64,000 nucleotides of DNA, taken from positions 1,672,886 through 1,736,885 of the forward strand of contig NC_017946.1 in assembly GCF_000263735.1 (NCBI RefSeq), in the 5' to 3' direction. Made by a program: the position numbers and the translations under genes. The notes beneath the pieces were generated by a model. That model worked only from the letters and a program-made list of their open reading frames with translations. It was not told where the DNA came from and did no database searches. Shown here one piece after another: positions 1-8,454 of the stretch. The stretch comes from Pyrococcus sp. ST04. Lineage in GTDB: Archaea; Methanobacteriota_B; Thermococci; Thermococcales; Thermococcaceae. Numbering within the stretch: position 1 is the stretch's first letter; the number at the start of each line of letters is the position of its first letter.

Positions 1-1
1 A

Positions 2-688
2 GCATTAAAGCACGCTAGCGTCAGCAATGAAGTAAAGGTAAAGATAAGATGGGTCGAAGCCGAGGACATAGAAGAGCATGGAACAAAGCTCCTGGATGGT
101 GTTGACGGGATAATAGTCCCTGGAGGATTTGGAGCGAGGGGATCTGAAGGCAAGATAATGACAATAAAATATGCAAGGGAAAATGATATACCATTCCTGG
201 GAATATGCTTTGGCTTTCAGTTGACAGTTGTCGAATTCGCTAGGAACGTTCTGGGAATGAAAGGAGCGCACTCAACAGAGATAGATCCTCAGACTCCCTA
301 CCCAGTAGTCGATCTAATGCCAGAGCAGAGAAACCTAGATAAGCTAGGAGGAACTATGAGACTTGGAGCATATCCTGTAAAGATAAAGAAGGGAACACTT
401 GCTTACGAACTTTATAAGAAGGAGATTGCATATGAAAGGCACAGACACAGGTGGGAAGTCAACCCAGACTACATAGAAGCACTTGAAAGGGCAGGCTTGG
501 TGTTCAGCGGAATAGCTGGAGACGATGAGAGGAGAATGGAAATCTTGGAGCTTCCAGACAAGAGATACTTCATAGCAACTCAATTCCACCCAGAGTTTAA
601 ATCAAGGCCAATGAAGCCAGCCCCTGTCTTCCACGGACTTGTTAAAGCAGCAAAGGAGTACAAGCAGGAGAAAAATGCTACTAACTAA
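2..688 (+). CDS. pyrG: CTP synthase, C-terminal part (glutamine amidotransferase domain)
   Basis: This is the 3' end of a gene that enters from the left edge. The open frame starts at base 2 and ends at 688. CTP synthase converts UTP to CTP using ATP and ammonia from glutamine. The visible part is the class I amidotransferase domain: the oxyanion strand [10 protein letters not shown], the nucleophile Cys in GICFGFQ, and the His-Glu of the triad in QFHPEF near the end. The substrate-binding stretch [11 protein letters not shown], typical of CTP synthase, separates it from other class I amidotransferases. The synthase domain is outside the window. The next gene starts inside its last codons, so the two are probably co-transcribed. 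Confidence 0.96.
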   Translation, partial: ALKHASVSNEVKVKIRWVEAEDIEEHGTKLLDGVDGIIVPGGFGARGSEGKIMTIKYARENDIPFLGICFGFQLTVVEFARNVLGMKGAHSTEIDPQTPYPVVDLMPEQRNLDKLGGTMRLGAYPVKIKKGTLAYELYKKEIAYERHRHRWEVNPDYIEALERAGLVFSGIAGDDERRMEILELPDKRYFIATQFHPEFKSRPMKPAPVFHGLVKAAKEYKQEKNATN

Positions 689-1109
689 GCACGCAAAGGA
701 GAGAATAATAAAAAGGCTAAGCAAGAAAAGGGATATAAGATCGGTCTATTCTGCCCTATTTTCTTTCCTTTCAAATTGTGTAAGAATAAACGTTGAGGAT
801 ACAATCCTATTCACGGACGGAAGAAAAACAGCTGTAGCAACAAGGCTTGAATGCAAAAAACTGTCTATTGAAGAAATTAAGAAGATCGTGAAGGAAATAA
901 ACGCGGTATATGAGTGCATTTTCCTAGATGAGAAGACCGTCAGAATAACAAGACCAAGCAAGTTTTTAGAGGGGATTCCTCAGGGAGAATACTGTTTCTA
1001 CATAAACAAAGAAAAGAAGGTTATGTATATAGGGTCAGAAGAGCCCTTACTCATCCTAACCCTTAGACCAGCGAAGAAATGGGAGAGAGCACTCTTCTAC
1101 TTTAGCTAA
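675..1109 (+). CDS. conserved hypothetical protein, 144 aa
   Basis: I do not recognise this family. The ATG at 675 is chosen because GGAG lies four bases before it; an upstream ATG at 639 would give a longer overlap with pyrG and has no ribosome site. The protein is basic at the N-terminus ([19 protein letters not shown]), with alternating strands and helices and no membrane segment or signal peptide. It overlaps the pyrG stop by 14 bases, so it is likely translated from the same message. It ends 8 bases into the 3' end of the opposing scpA gene. Confidence 0.75.
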   Translation: MLLTKHAKERIIKRLSKKRDIRSVYSALFSFLSNCVRINVEDTILFTDGRKTAVATRLECKKLSIEEIKKIVKEINAVYECIFLDEKTVRITRPSKFLEGIPQGEYCFYINKEKKVMYIGSEEPLLILTLRPAKKWERALFYFS

Positions 1110-1761
1110 CTTCAAGAGGGACAACTAGTATCTCTCCAAAGGGTTCCTCCTGAATCATTTCCACCCTTCCCATGTTCTCTAGAAAGAGAAGATAAAGGAA
1201 TGTCCTTGCTATTATTTTCGGATCCGTGTCAAACACAAGGTCCCAGAACCTTATGGGCCTCTTAGTTTCGCTATACAGCTTTTTGACTATTTCATAAAGC
1301 CTATTAACGTGTTTCTCGATATCTACTCTGAAATCATCAACTACAAAGATCTCCTCTTCGATCTCTACCTTCTTTTTCTTTTTTGGCTTTCTCTTCTCGG
1401 CCTCCTCTAGGGCATCCATAAGCGCTTCTATCAGGTCATCAAGGGTGTAGTACCTCTCAACCCTACGGAGAGGAGGAACTAGGGGATCAACCTCAACCTT
1501 TATTCTCTCCTCCTCCTTTTCCTCGTCTTTCTCTTCATCCTCTTTCAAAAGTGCCTCACTTTTCATCCTTACGAGAATTGCAGCAGCAAGAATAGCCCTC
1601 GCGGAGATCCTGAGATCAAGCTCCTGCATTTCCCTCAACATCTTTATGTACTTCTCAGTCAAATCAACGATATCTATATTCCATGGATCAACCTTTCCCA
1701 TTTTCACCAGCTGAAGGAGAATATCCACGGGAGTAACTTCTGGCTCAAACCTCGACTCCAT
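1102..1761 (-). CDS. scpA: segregation and condensation protein A (kleisin)
   Basis: ScpA is the kleisin that bridges the two heads of an SMC dimer in the prokaryotic condensin complex. The 219-residue protein has the N-terminal helical region typical of ScpA (VDILLQLVKMGKVDPWNIDI, then ARAILAAAILVRMKSEALL), an acidic linker with a run of Glu/Lys near residues 75-90 and a Lys-rich patch around 130, and a C-terminal winged-helix region (FLYLLFLENMGRVEMIQEEPFGEI). It lies 18 bases downstream of smc on the same strand, which confirms the role. A GGTGAG ribosome site precedes the ATG. Confidence 0.93.
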   Translation of the reverse strand: MESRFEPEVTPVDILLQLVKMGKVDPWNIDIVDLTEKYIKMLREMQELDLRISARAILAAAILVRMKSEALLKEDEEKDEEKEEERIKVEVDPLVPPLRRVERYYTLDDLIEALMDALEEAEKRKPKKKKKVEIEEEIFVVDDFRVDIEKHVNRLYEIVKKLYSETKRPIRFWDLVFDTDPKIIARTFLYLLFLENMGRVEMIQEEPFGEILVVPLEVS

Positions 1762-1779
1762 TCCTTCTCACCTGCACCA

Positions 1780-4700
1780 TTAGTGAGGCAACTCCCCCTG
1801 CCTCCTTCTTATATCTTCCAATATCCTCATTGCCTTCTCAAGGCTTAAGGAAACAACCTTACTAACACCATCTCTCATGCTTACTCCTATTATTTTGTCC
1901 GCATTGGCCATCATCACGTCCCTAAGTGTTATCACTATGAACTGGCTCTCTTTTGATGACTCCTTTATAAGATCAGCAACCCTTTTAACGTTTGCATCGT
2001 CCAGATGGGCATCTATCTCATCAAAGAGGTAGAAGGGAGCAGGTTTGAACTTCTGAATCGCAAATACAAAAGCTAAAGCAGTTAACGCTTTTTCTCCTCC
2101 ACTCATAGCCTCTATCCTCTTCACATCCTTTCCAGCGGGCTTTGCTTCTATTTCCAAACCTCCAGAGAATGGATCCTCTGGGTTCTCAAGAATTAGCCTT
2201 GCACTACCTCCAGGAGAAAGCTTCGCAAACAACTCGGAGAAGTTCTTTGCTATTGCCTCGAATGTCTTCATAAATACATTCTTCTTCTCCCTTTCAATTT
2301 CATTTATGAACTCTATTATGCTCTCCTTTTCAGCCTCGAGCTTCTCTCTCTTACTCTTAAGCTCAAGGTATCTCCTTTCTACAATTTCAAAATCCTCGAT
2401 CGCTTTCATGTTAACGGGCTCTAAGGAACGTATTTCTTCCTCCATTCTTTCTATTTCTTTCTTCAATCCTTCTAGATCTAGTGGGATTTCTTTAATCGAT
2501 TTTATAAGCTCCTTATCAAAATGCTTCAATCTCGAGCTCTTTTCCTCAAGCATAGCCCTTAACTGTGCGTCCCTAACTCTAAGAGTGTTTGCCTCTATCC
2601 TAAGCTCCTGAGCCCTCTTTGAGAGTTCATCCTTTTCTCTTCTTAGGTTTGATATCTCCTCTTCCAAAGCCCTCCTCCTTTCCCTGTATTCCTCAATCCT
2701 TGAGTACACATCTTTCTCTTTCTCCCTGAGGTGGTTGAGTTCTTCTTCAAGTTCTTTAAGCTTCGCTTCATTTTCTGAAATGTTTGCCTTCAACGCATTT
2801 ATCTTATTCACTAGTCCCTCAATTTCCTCCTCTAACGAAGCCTTCCTTGGAAGTAGCTCCTCGTTTAACCTCGAGTCTAGAGATTCTAGCCTACTTTCTA
2901 TTCTACTCAGCTCTTCTCTGAGCTTTGCAATTTCTCCTTCAACTTCTCTAATTTTCTCGCTTAACTCCCTGGCTTCTGGATTTTCTAAGGCTTTTTTCAG
3001 CTTATCTCTCTTCTTTTCAAGTCTTTCTATTCTCCCTCTAAGCTTTGCTAGCTCTCCTTTTTTATCGTGTATTGCCTTTTCGATTTCCTTGATTCTTTCC
3101 TCAGAAAGTTTTATTTCTTCATTTATTGCTTTTTCTTCAGCTAGAAGTCTATCCAAGTCTTTTCTTGTAAGCTCTATTTCCTTCTCAACGTCACTAACTT
3201 TTATCCTAAGCTCAAATCCTTGACTCTCCAGAGCTCTCAACTCAACTTTTAGGGAGTTTATCTCTGCTTCTAAAGATTCTTTTTTTGCCCTGAGAGAATT
3301 AACTCTCTCCCGAAGCTCTCTTGTATCAATAGCTAAGCCTCTAGGTTTATAATGGCCACCGGTTATAGCCCCGCTCCTCTCATAAAGCTCTCCTTCTAAG
3401 GTTACCATTCTGACCTTTCCTATATGATCCCTTGCTTCTTCCATGGAGGATACTATTACAGTATCCCCAACGGCAAACCTAACCGCAGCATCTATTCTTG
3501 GATCGTATTCTATGACATCCACAACTGGAGTTCCAACAGAATCATTTGGCGTTCTTGGCTTTATCTTGTTGAGAGGTAGAAATGTCAATCTTCCGAGCTT
3601 ATTTCTTTTTAGAAACTTAATTGCTTCTTCGGCAACCTTCTCATTCTCAACAACAACATTATCCGCCCTATTACCCAAGGCAACTTCAACTGCTATTGAG
3701 TAATTTTTGTCCCTAACCTTTATCAACTCCGCTAGAGTCCCATAAATTCCAGATATTCCAGATCTCTTAAGTTCTTCAACTGCCCTGTTCCCCCTGATTT
3801 CACTTTGAGCTTCAGCTTTAATTAGCTCTCTTTCAAACTTTTCTAGCTCTGCCTTGAGTTTCTCAAGATCATTAGCTTTTTTCTCGATTGTTTCCTCGAC
3901 CTTCTTCCTCTTAGATGAAATCGAGGAAAGTTTACCTTCGAGATTGCTAAGCTCTGCTCTTTTTTCCTCAAGCAATGATTTTAGCTCGGTAATTTTCTCT
4001 CTTATTCCAGGAAGCTTTGCTTTAAGAACAAGAATATTTGAAGAAAGTTTTTCTTTCTCATTTTTAAGTCTTTTAATATCCGCCTCACCCTCATAAAGCT
4101 TTCTCTTTGCTTCTTCCAATTCTCTTACTACAGAATCAAACTCCTCTCTCGCTACTGAAAACGTTCTGTCTATTTCTCCCAATCTTACAACGAGAATATT
4201 CCTCTCTTCTTCTTTTTTCTTGATTTCCTCTAGTAGCGATTCTCTCCTTTTACTCCACCTGTTTATTGCCCCTTTCGTCTTTTCAATTTCAGTCATAATC
4301 CTCTTAAGCTCCTCCTTTGCCCTTATCAGCCTGGTTTGAGATTCCTCAATTTCTCTCTTAGCAACTTCAATGTTCCTTTTGGCCAGCTCTACTTTTGATG
4401 TTATTTCTCCAATTCTCCTTGTAAGTTCCACTGCCTCTTCACTGCTTTCTTTTTCGAGCTCCTCTTCTATTCTTCTTAGCTCTCTTTCTTTTTCTACAAT
4501 TAATCTAGCTATTTCTTCGAGTTTGGAAGTTATTTCTGATATCTCCTTTTCGATCCTTTTTCTCTTCTCCTCATTTTCATTAAGTTCAGATTCGAGTTTC
4601 TTTATTTCTCCCAAAATAAGAGCAACTCTCGCCTTCTCAACTCTCTCCTTTAAGTCCAAATACCTCAAGGCATCATTTCTCTCCTTCTCTAACTTGTCTA

Positions 4701-5310
4701 ATTGCTTCTTAACTTCCCTAATTAGCAGATCAACTCTTGCAAGATTTTCTTCAGCCTGCTTGAGCTCTTGAAGGGCTTTCTCTTTCTTGGCATCGTACTC
4801 AGCTATTCCGGAGATGTCATCTATTATTAGCCTCCTCTCGATTGGGGACATTTTAATAAACTTGGTAATATCACCCTGGAGGACTATGTTGTATCCCTCT
4901 GGAGATATCATTGCAGCACTCAACAAGTCCAAGATTTCACTTCTGGTTGCCCTCCTACCATTAAGCCAGTATGTACTTCTGCCATCTGGGTACACCCTTC
5001 TCTTAATCACGACTTCATCCTCATCTATAGGAAAGCCTCTGTCCTCATTATTGAAGTATATTGCAACTTCTGCATATTTCGCAGGAGGTTCACTTTTTGT
5101 GCCAGCAAATATTAGGTCGCTTATTCTGGTAGCTCTCATAGCCTTTGCAGAAAGCCCTCCTAAAACAAATAATATTGCATCCCCAATGTTACTCTTACCA
5201 GAACCATTGGCACCAACTATCGCTGTGAAACCCTTTGAGAATGGGATGACAACCTTTTTGTTACCATAAGATTTGAACCCCTTAAGCTCAAGCTTCTCTA
5301 TGTAGGGCAT
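1780..5310 (-). CDS. smc: chromosome segregation protein SMC
   Basis: A full-length SMC ATPase of 1176 residues. Walker A GANGSGKS is at residues 33-40. Two long coiled-coil arms (about 170-500 and 670-1000) flank the hinge, which is visible as GNRADNVVVENEKVAEEAI and the following LGRLTFLPLNKI. The C-terminal head carries the ABC signature MSGGEKALTALAF and Walker B FYLFDEIDAHLDD. The protein organises and segregates the chromosome as a dimer with ScpA. The ATG follows GGTG. No ScpB gene is next to it. A short promoter region of about 70 bases separates it from the divergent lrgA-like gene and holds a TATATA box at about 5344-5350. Confidence 0.98.
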   Translation of the reverse strand: MPYIEKLELKGFKSYGNKKVVIPFSKGFTAIVGANGSGKSNIGDAILFVLGGLSAKAMRATRISDLIFAGTKSEPPAKYAEVAIYFNNEDRGFPIDEDEVVIKRRVYPDGRSTYWLNGRRATRSEILDLLSAAMISPEGYNIVLQGDITKFIKMSPIERRLIIDDISGIAEYDAKKEKALQELKQAEENLARVDLLIREVKKQLDKLEKERNDALRYLDLKERVEKARVALILGEIKKLESELNENEEKRKRIEKEISEITSKLEEIARLIVEKERELRRIEEELEKESSEEAVELTRRIGEITSKVELAKRNIEVAKREIEESQTRLIRAKEELKRIMTEIEKTKGAINRWSKRRESLLEEIKKKEEERNILVVRLGEIDRTFSVAREEFDSVVRELEEAKRKLYEGEADIKRLKNEKEKLSSNILVLKAKLPGIREKITELKSLLEEKRAELSNLEGKLSSISSKRKKVEETIEKKANDLEKLKAELEKFERELIKAEAQSEIRGNRAVEELKRSGISGIYGTLAELIKVRDKNYSIAVEVALGNRADNVVVENEKVAEEAIKFLKRNKLGRLTFLPLNKIKPRTPNDSVGTPVVDVIEYDPRIDAAVRFAVGDTVIVSSMEEARDHIGKVRMVTLEGELYERSGAITGGHYKPRGLAIDTRELRERVNSLRAKKESLEAEINSLKVELRALESQGFELRIKVSDVEKEIELTRKDLDRLLAEEKAINEEIKLSEERIKEIEKAIHDKKGELAKLRGRIERLEKKRDKLKKALENPEARELSEKIREVEGEIAKLREELSRIESRLESLDSRLNEELLPRKASLEEEIEGLVNKINALKANISENEAKLKELEEELNHLREKEKDVYSRIEEYRERRRALEEEISNLRREKDELSKRAQELRIEANTLRVRDAQLRAMLEEKSSRLKHFDKELIKSIKEIPLDLEGLKKEIERMEEEIRSLEPVNMKAIEDFEIVERRYLELKSKREKLEAEKESIIEFINEIEREKKNVFMKTFEAIAKNFSELFAKLSPGGSARLILENPEDPFSGGLEIEAKPAGKDVKRIEAMSGGEKALTALAFVFAIQKFKPAPFYLFDEIDAHLDDANVKRVADLIKESSKESQFIVITLRDVMMANADKIIGVSMRDGVSKVVSLSLEKAMRILEDIRRRQGELPH

Positions 5311-5382
5311 TATTTAACACCTATCAAAGTGGTGTCGAAAGAGTATATATAACTTCTTTGCCTCAGATGGAAGGGTGGTGAG

Positions 5383-5712
5383 ATGTACAAGGGGCTAGCC
5401 ATAATCTTTGGATTCTTGTTTCTTGGAGAGATAGTTGAGAACTTGGGAGTCCCAGTACCCGGAAGCGTTCTTGGAATGCTTTTCCTGACTTTCGCACTGA
5501 TCACAGGAATTGTTAAAGTGAAAGACGTCGAGAAGGAGGGAGAGTTTTTGGTTAGGAATATGAGCGTGATGTTTATTCCCCCCGGAGTTGGAATAATTCT
5601 CTACCTAAACCTACTAAGACAGAACCTGATTCCAATAACTGTTGCTTTAGTACTAAGTTTTCTGATAACACTTTTTATAACAGGAAAAACAGTGGAGGTG
5701 CTCAGAAAATGA
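5383..5712 (+). CDS. LrgA/CidA family membrane protein
   Basis: A 109-residue integral membrane protein with about four hydrophobic segments and the LrgA/CidA signature GVPVPGSVLGMLFL near residues 22-35. In bacteria LrgA/CidA proteins are holin-like; the LrgAB pair has also been linked to export or uptake of small carboxylates. The role in archaea is not settled and I do not choose. GGTGAG lies directly before the ATG. The stop TGA overlaps the ATG of the next gene (ATGA), which encodes the LrgB-type partner. Confidence 0.88.
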   Translation: MYKGLAIIFGFLFLGEIVENLGVPVPGSVLGMLFLTFALITGIVKVKDVEKEGEFLVRNMSVMFIPPGVGIILYLNLLRQNLIPITVALVLSFLITLFITGKTVEVLRK

Positions 5713-6383
5713 ACGTCTTTGGAATATTTCTCACTCTCGCTTTGTATTCTACATTCTCTTGGATATACTCTAAAAGAAGGACTCCCCTTCTCAACCCCGT
5801 TCTCCTTTCCATTCTCACAATTTCAATAATTCTTAAGGTAGGAGACATAAGCTATGAGAGATACATGGAGTCCGCTCGATTCTTGAGCTTTCTCTTAGGC
5901 CCTGCAGTTGTTAGCTTGGCGATTCCTTTGTACAAGCAAATTAGAATAATAAAAGAATACAGCAAAGAGATAGCTATTGGGATCATTGTTGGTGGAAGTG
6001 TCGCAATTCTTTCTGCAGTTTACATTCTCAAAGCGTTTCATGCTCCCGAGATCCTTCAAAGAAGCTTTGCACCAAAAAGCATAACAACTGCAATAGCCAT
6101 GGGTGTCAGCGAAAAAATAGGAGGAATTCCCGCTCTAACAGCAGTTCTTGTGATACTTACTGGAATTCTCGGGAATGCTTTTGCTCCAGAACTTCTCAAC
6201 CTGTTTGGAATAAAAGACAGAGTAGCCAGAGGGCTTGCAACTGGAGTTTCTTCGCATGGTCTTGGAACGGCTAGGATAATTCTTGAAGATGAGTTGTCTG
6301 GGGCCGTTAGTGGGCTTGCAATGGCTTTAAACGGGGTATATACTGCGTTCGTTCTACCTGCGGTGATAAACTTCCTAGTCTAG
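5709..6383 (+). CDS. LrgB/CidB family membrane protein
   Basis: A 224-residue membrane protein with about six to seven hydrophobic segments. The family motif SFAPKSITTAIAMGVSEKIGG is at about residues 117-137, followed by the conserved SSHGLGTARI. It is the usual partner of the LrgA protein and its start overlaps the lrgA stop by four bases, so the two are translationally coupled. The pair is likely to form a membrane complex; the transported molecule is not evident from sequence. Confidence 0.9.
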   Translation: MNVFGIFLTLALYSTFSWIYSKRRTPLLNPVLLSILTISIILKVGDISYERYMESARFLSFLLGPAVVSLAIPLYKQIRIIKEYSKEIAIGIIVGGSVAILSAVYILKAFHAPEILQRSFAPKSITTAIAMGVSEKIGGIPALTAVLVILTGILGNAFAPELLNLFGIKDRVARGLATGVSSHGLGTARIILEDELSGAVSGLAMALNGVYTAFVLPAVINFLV

Positions 6384-6394
6384 AGGTTAGAATA

Positions 6395-6982
6395 ATGAGG
6401 AGAGAACTCCTATTTGCATTAATACTACTCCCCCTCTCATTCATTCCAATGTCAACAAGTTTACCCTTCTATCCCTGGGCCAGCTTAGTTTTTCTTGTAT
6501 ACTTTCTTGTTCCGTTAACACTAGTGCTGGCTTTAGGTCTAAACCCAAAAGACGTTGGGATTAAGAAACCTAAAAGTTGGAAAACAACTGCTATTCTTCT
6601 CGGAATAGCGGCGATTTTAAGTTTTATTGGCCTATTAGATGAGAGTATGAAAAGCTATTATCCAAGATTCTCATATTCGAACTGGCTTGACTTTATTTGG
6701 AAAGAGATCGTTTTTGGAATTGTCATGTTCTCACATGAGGCCTTCTTTAGAGGATTTCTTTTATTCCCTATGGCCAAGAAGAATCCTAGGATTGCAATTC
6801 TTTATCAAGATATCCCCTACACACTCATTCATATCGGAAAACCATCAATAGAAATTCCATATGCCTTTCTAGCGGGAATTATATTCGCAAAAATAGATTT
6901 AAAGGAAGAAAGCATTCTACCGAGCTTTCTAATTCACTGGCTTGGCTCAGTTTTCTTTGATTTCCTATGCGCAATCACTTAA
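6395..6982 (+). CDS. CPBP (CAAX/Abi-type) intramembrane protease family protein
   Basis: A 195-residue, highly hydrophobic protein with about five to six membrane segments. Two motifs of the CPBP (Abi, Rce1-like) glutamic protease family are visible: SHEAFFRGFLL, corresponding to EExxxR, and YTLIHI, corresponding to FxxxH; a third histidine is in SFLIHWLG. The first Glu of the EE pair is replaced by His. The family cleaves prenylated or other substrates within the membrane or acts as a scaffold; the substrate here is unknown. The gene starts 11 bases after the lrgB-like gene and its 3' end overlaps the opposing TIP49-like gene by 8 bases. Confidence 0.82.
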   Translation: MRRELLFALILLPLSFIPMSTSLPFYPWASLVFLVYFLVPLTLVLALGLNPKDVGIKKPKSWKTTAILLGIAAILSFIGLLDESMKSYYPRFSYSNWLDFIWKEIVFGIVMFSHEAFFRGFLLFPMAKKNPRIAILYQDIPYTLIHIGKPSIEIPYAFLAGIIFAKIDLKEESILPSFLIHWLGSVFFDFLCAIT

Positions 6983-8300
6983 GCATCCCTTCAAGCTTTT
7001 CAACGAAGGCTATGCTTCTCTTTACATCAGCAAAGTATTCCTTGGCTTTCTCGATATGCTCCTTTTCAACTCTCTTTCCGCCCGCAAGTATACTGGCAGG
7101 AGCCAAGAGCTGGACAGCGTAACGTAAGCTTGTTTTCTCACCAAGCTCGGCCAAGTATTCTAGAGCCTCTTCACTAAGTTCTATACCCTCCTCTCTTGCC
7201 CTTATCTTGACTATCTCCCTTATCTCGTCCTTCTTATATGGCTCAGTGTTTATTATCAGCAATCTGTCAAGCATGTCCAATGGAATTCCATGAGGTGCCT
7301 CTATGTCAGTTCCCCTTATTTTTGTCATTCCTCTGTTGGTTGCAAGAATTAGGATCGGCGCTAGCTCATTCTCCATGGCCCTGGCCAGGAAGGAAAAGGC
7401 CTCAATGTCTAACATATGACACTCATCTATGAACAGGACTCCAGGAACAAGTGTAGCTTTACCTTCCTCTATCCACTGTTTGACAGTTTGATCTACCCTT
7501 TCCCTTATCTCGTCATTTATCTCCATTCCTCCTCCAAATATTAGGCTAAATATTCCTCCAGCCCTAGCATTTACAATGTCAAGATCGTGTAATGTAACTG
7601 TGTACGTAAACTCCTTTATCTTCAGCACAGGGCCAGTCGGGAGCTCAACCTTTCTCCTGAAGAATAATCCCTCTTCTTCCTTTGTCGTCCCAACCCTCGA
7701 AACTCTACCTGTCTCAGCGTCTATCTGAATAACATCCCCCTCTTCAATTCCGAGCTCCAGCAACTGGTAAGCTATTTCCCTTCCAGCCCTTATTGTCTTC
7801 TTATCATCCTTAGTCTTGAGAGTTATTATAACGCTCTCCGGGATCTCTATGTATGGATTGAATGGGTGCCTTGTCTTTCTGACTTCCATTTTCTCTACCA
7901 TTCCCTCGTACACTTTCCTTTCTTCACTTATTCTAACACCTATAGCCCTTCTCAGGGCTTGCTTTAGAAATTCGGTTTTCTTCATCTCAGCGGAATATAT
8001 TTCGCTTCCGCTTATTTGAACAAATGGAACATCTTCTCCAAGTTCTTTTGCGATTCCCATAGCTATTGCGGTTTTACCACTTCCTGTCGGCCCAACCAGC
8101 AGAATTCCCTTTCCAGCGAGTTTTCCCTGCTTTATAAGTTTAACAGCTATTCCAGCGGCCTCTCTAGCCTTTACCTGCCCAACCATTCCATCTCCTATGA
8201 ACTTGGCTTTCCCATTCTCATCTAGGCCAAGACCCTTTATGTGGGAGTGCATTCCAACTCTTTCGAACTTAACCGCTGGAAGCTCCTCTATAACAGCCAT
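6975..8300 (-). CDS. TIP49/RuvB-like AAA+ ATPase
   Basis: A 441-residue archaeal homologue of RuvBL1/RuvBL2 (TIP49), a hexameric AAA+ ATPase. Walker A GPTGSGKTAIAMG is at about residues 69-81 and Walker B LFIDECHMLD at about 287-296. Between them lies the OB-fold insertion (about residues 130-235) that distinguishes RuvBL proteins from bacterial RuvB. Sensor 1 (LATNRG) and sensor 2 (TSLRYAVQLL) are present. In eukaryotes these proteins act in chromatin remodelling and complex assembly; the archaeal role is uncertain. The ATG follows GGAGGTGATGAA. The promoter carries a Phr-like motif shared with hsp20 and VAT (8323-8343). Confidence 0.92.
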   Translation of the reverse strand: MAVIEELPAVKFERVGMHSHIKGLGLDENGKAKFIGDGMVGQVKAREAAGIAVKLIKQGKLAGKGILLVGPTGSGKTAIAMGIAKELGEDVPFVQISGSEIYSAEMKKTEFLKQALRRAIGVRISEERKVYEGMVEKMEVRKTRHPFNPYIEIPESVIITLKTKDDKKTIRAGREIAYQLLELGIEEGDVIQIDAETGRVSRVGTTKEEEGLFFRRKVELPTGPVLKIKEFTYTVTLHDLDIVNARAGGIFSLIFGGGMEINDEIRERVDQTVKQWIEEGKATLVPGVLFIDECHMLDIEAFSFLARAMENELAPILILATNRGMTKIRGTDIEAPHGIPLDMLDRLLIINTEPYKKDEIREIVKIRAREEGIELSEEALEYLAELGEKTSLRYAVQLLAPASILAGGKRVEKEHIEKAKEYFADVKRSIAFVEKLEGMLK

Positions 8301-8322
8301 TTCATCACCTCCAGCGGTTTTT

Positions 8323-8343
8323 CTACCTATTGGTTATTAAAAG
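8323..8343 (-). promoter_or_regulatory. Phr-like heat-shock operator before TIP49-like gene
   Basis: On the minus strand this reads CTTTTAATAACCAATAGGTAG. It closely matches the element in the same position before hsp20 (TTTTAATAACTATTGGTAA) and VAT (TTTTAGTAACCATTGGTAA). An A/T-rich TATA-like element (TTTTTAAGG on the minus strand, about 8350-8359) lies just upstream, at nearly the same spacing as in those two promoters. Phr is the known Pyrococcus heat-shock repressor that binds such sites downstream of the TATA box. Control of this gene is inference. Confidence 0.6.
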
Positions 8344-8380
8344 TTGTTGCCTTAAAAACCTTACTTTCCCAGCGGATCTC

Positions 8381-8411
8381 TCCCGCTCTGAAGGGCGAGG
8401 CTTTCAAAAGA
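8381..8411 (+). repeat. solo transposon right-end hairpin relic (IS605/IS607 TnpB type)
   Basis: The sequence CCCGCTCTGAAGGGCGAGG followed by CTTTCAAAAGA resembles the GC-rich hairpin that ends TnpB-type insertion sequences in Thermococcales. A 23-base core, from TGAAGGG to AAAAGA, recurs exactly on the minus strand at 33764-33786. No transposase remains here. It lies between the HMG-CoA reductase stop and the TIP49-like promoter. Confidence 0.55.
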
Positions 8412-8454
8412 AGAAGTAACGAGAGTAAGGAGAGGAAATATAACAAAGAAAGAA

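Noticed and set aside
2306..4771. Several long open frames antisense to smc
   Set aside because: They are Ser/Leu/Phe-rich mirror frames of a Glu/Lys-rich coiled coil, without ribosome sites or known motifs.
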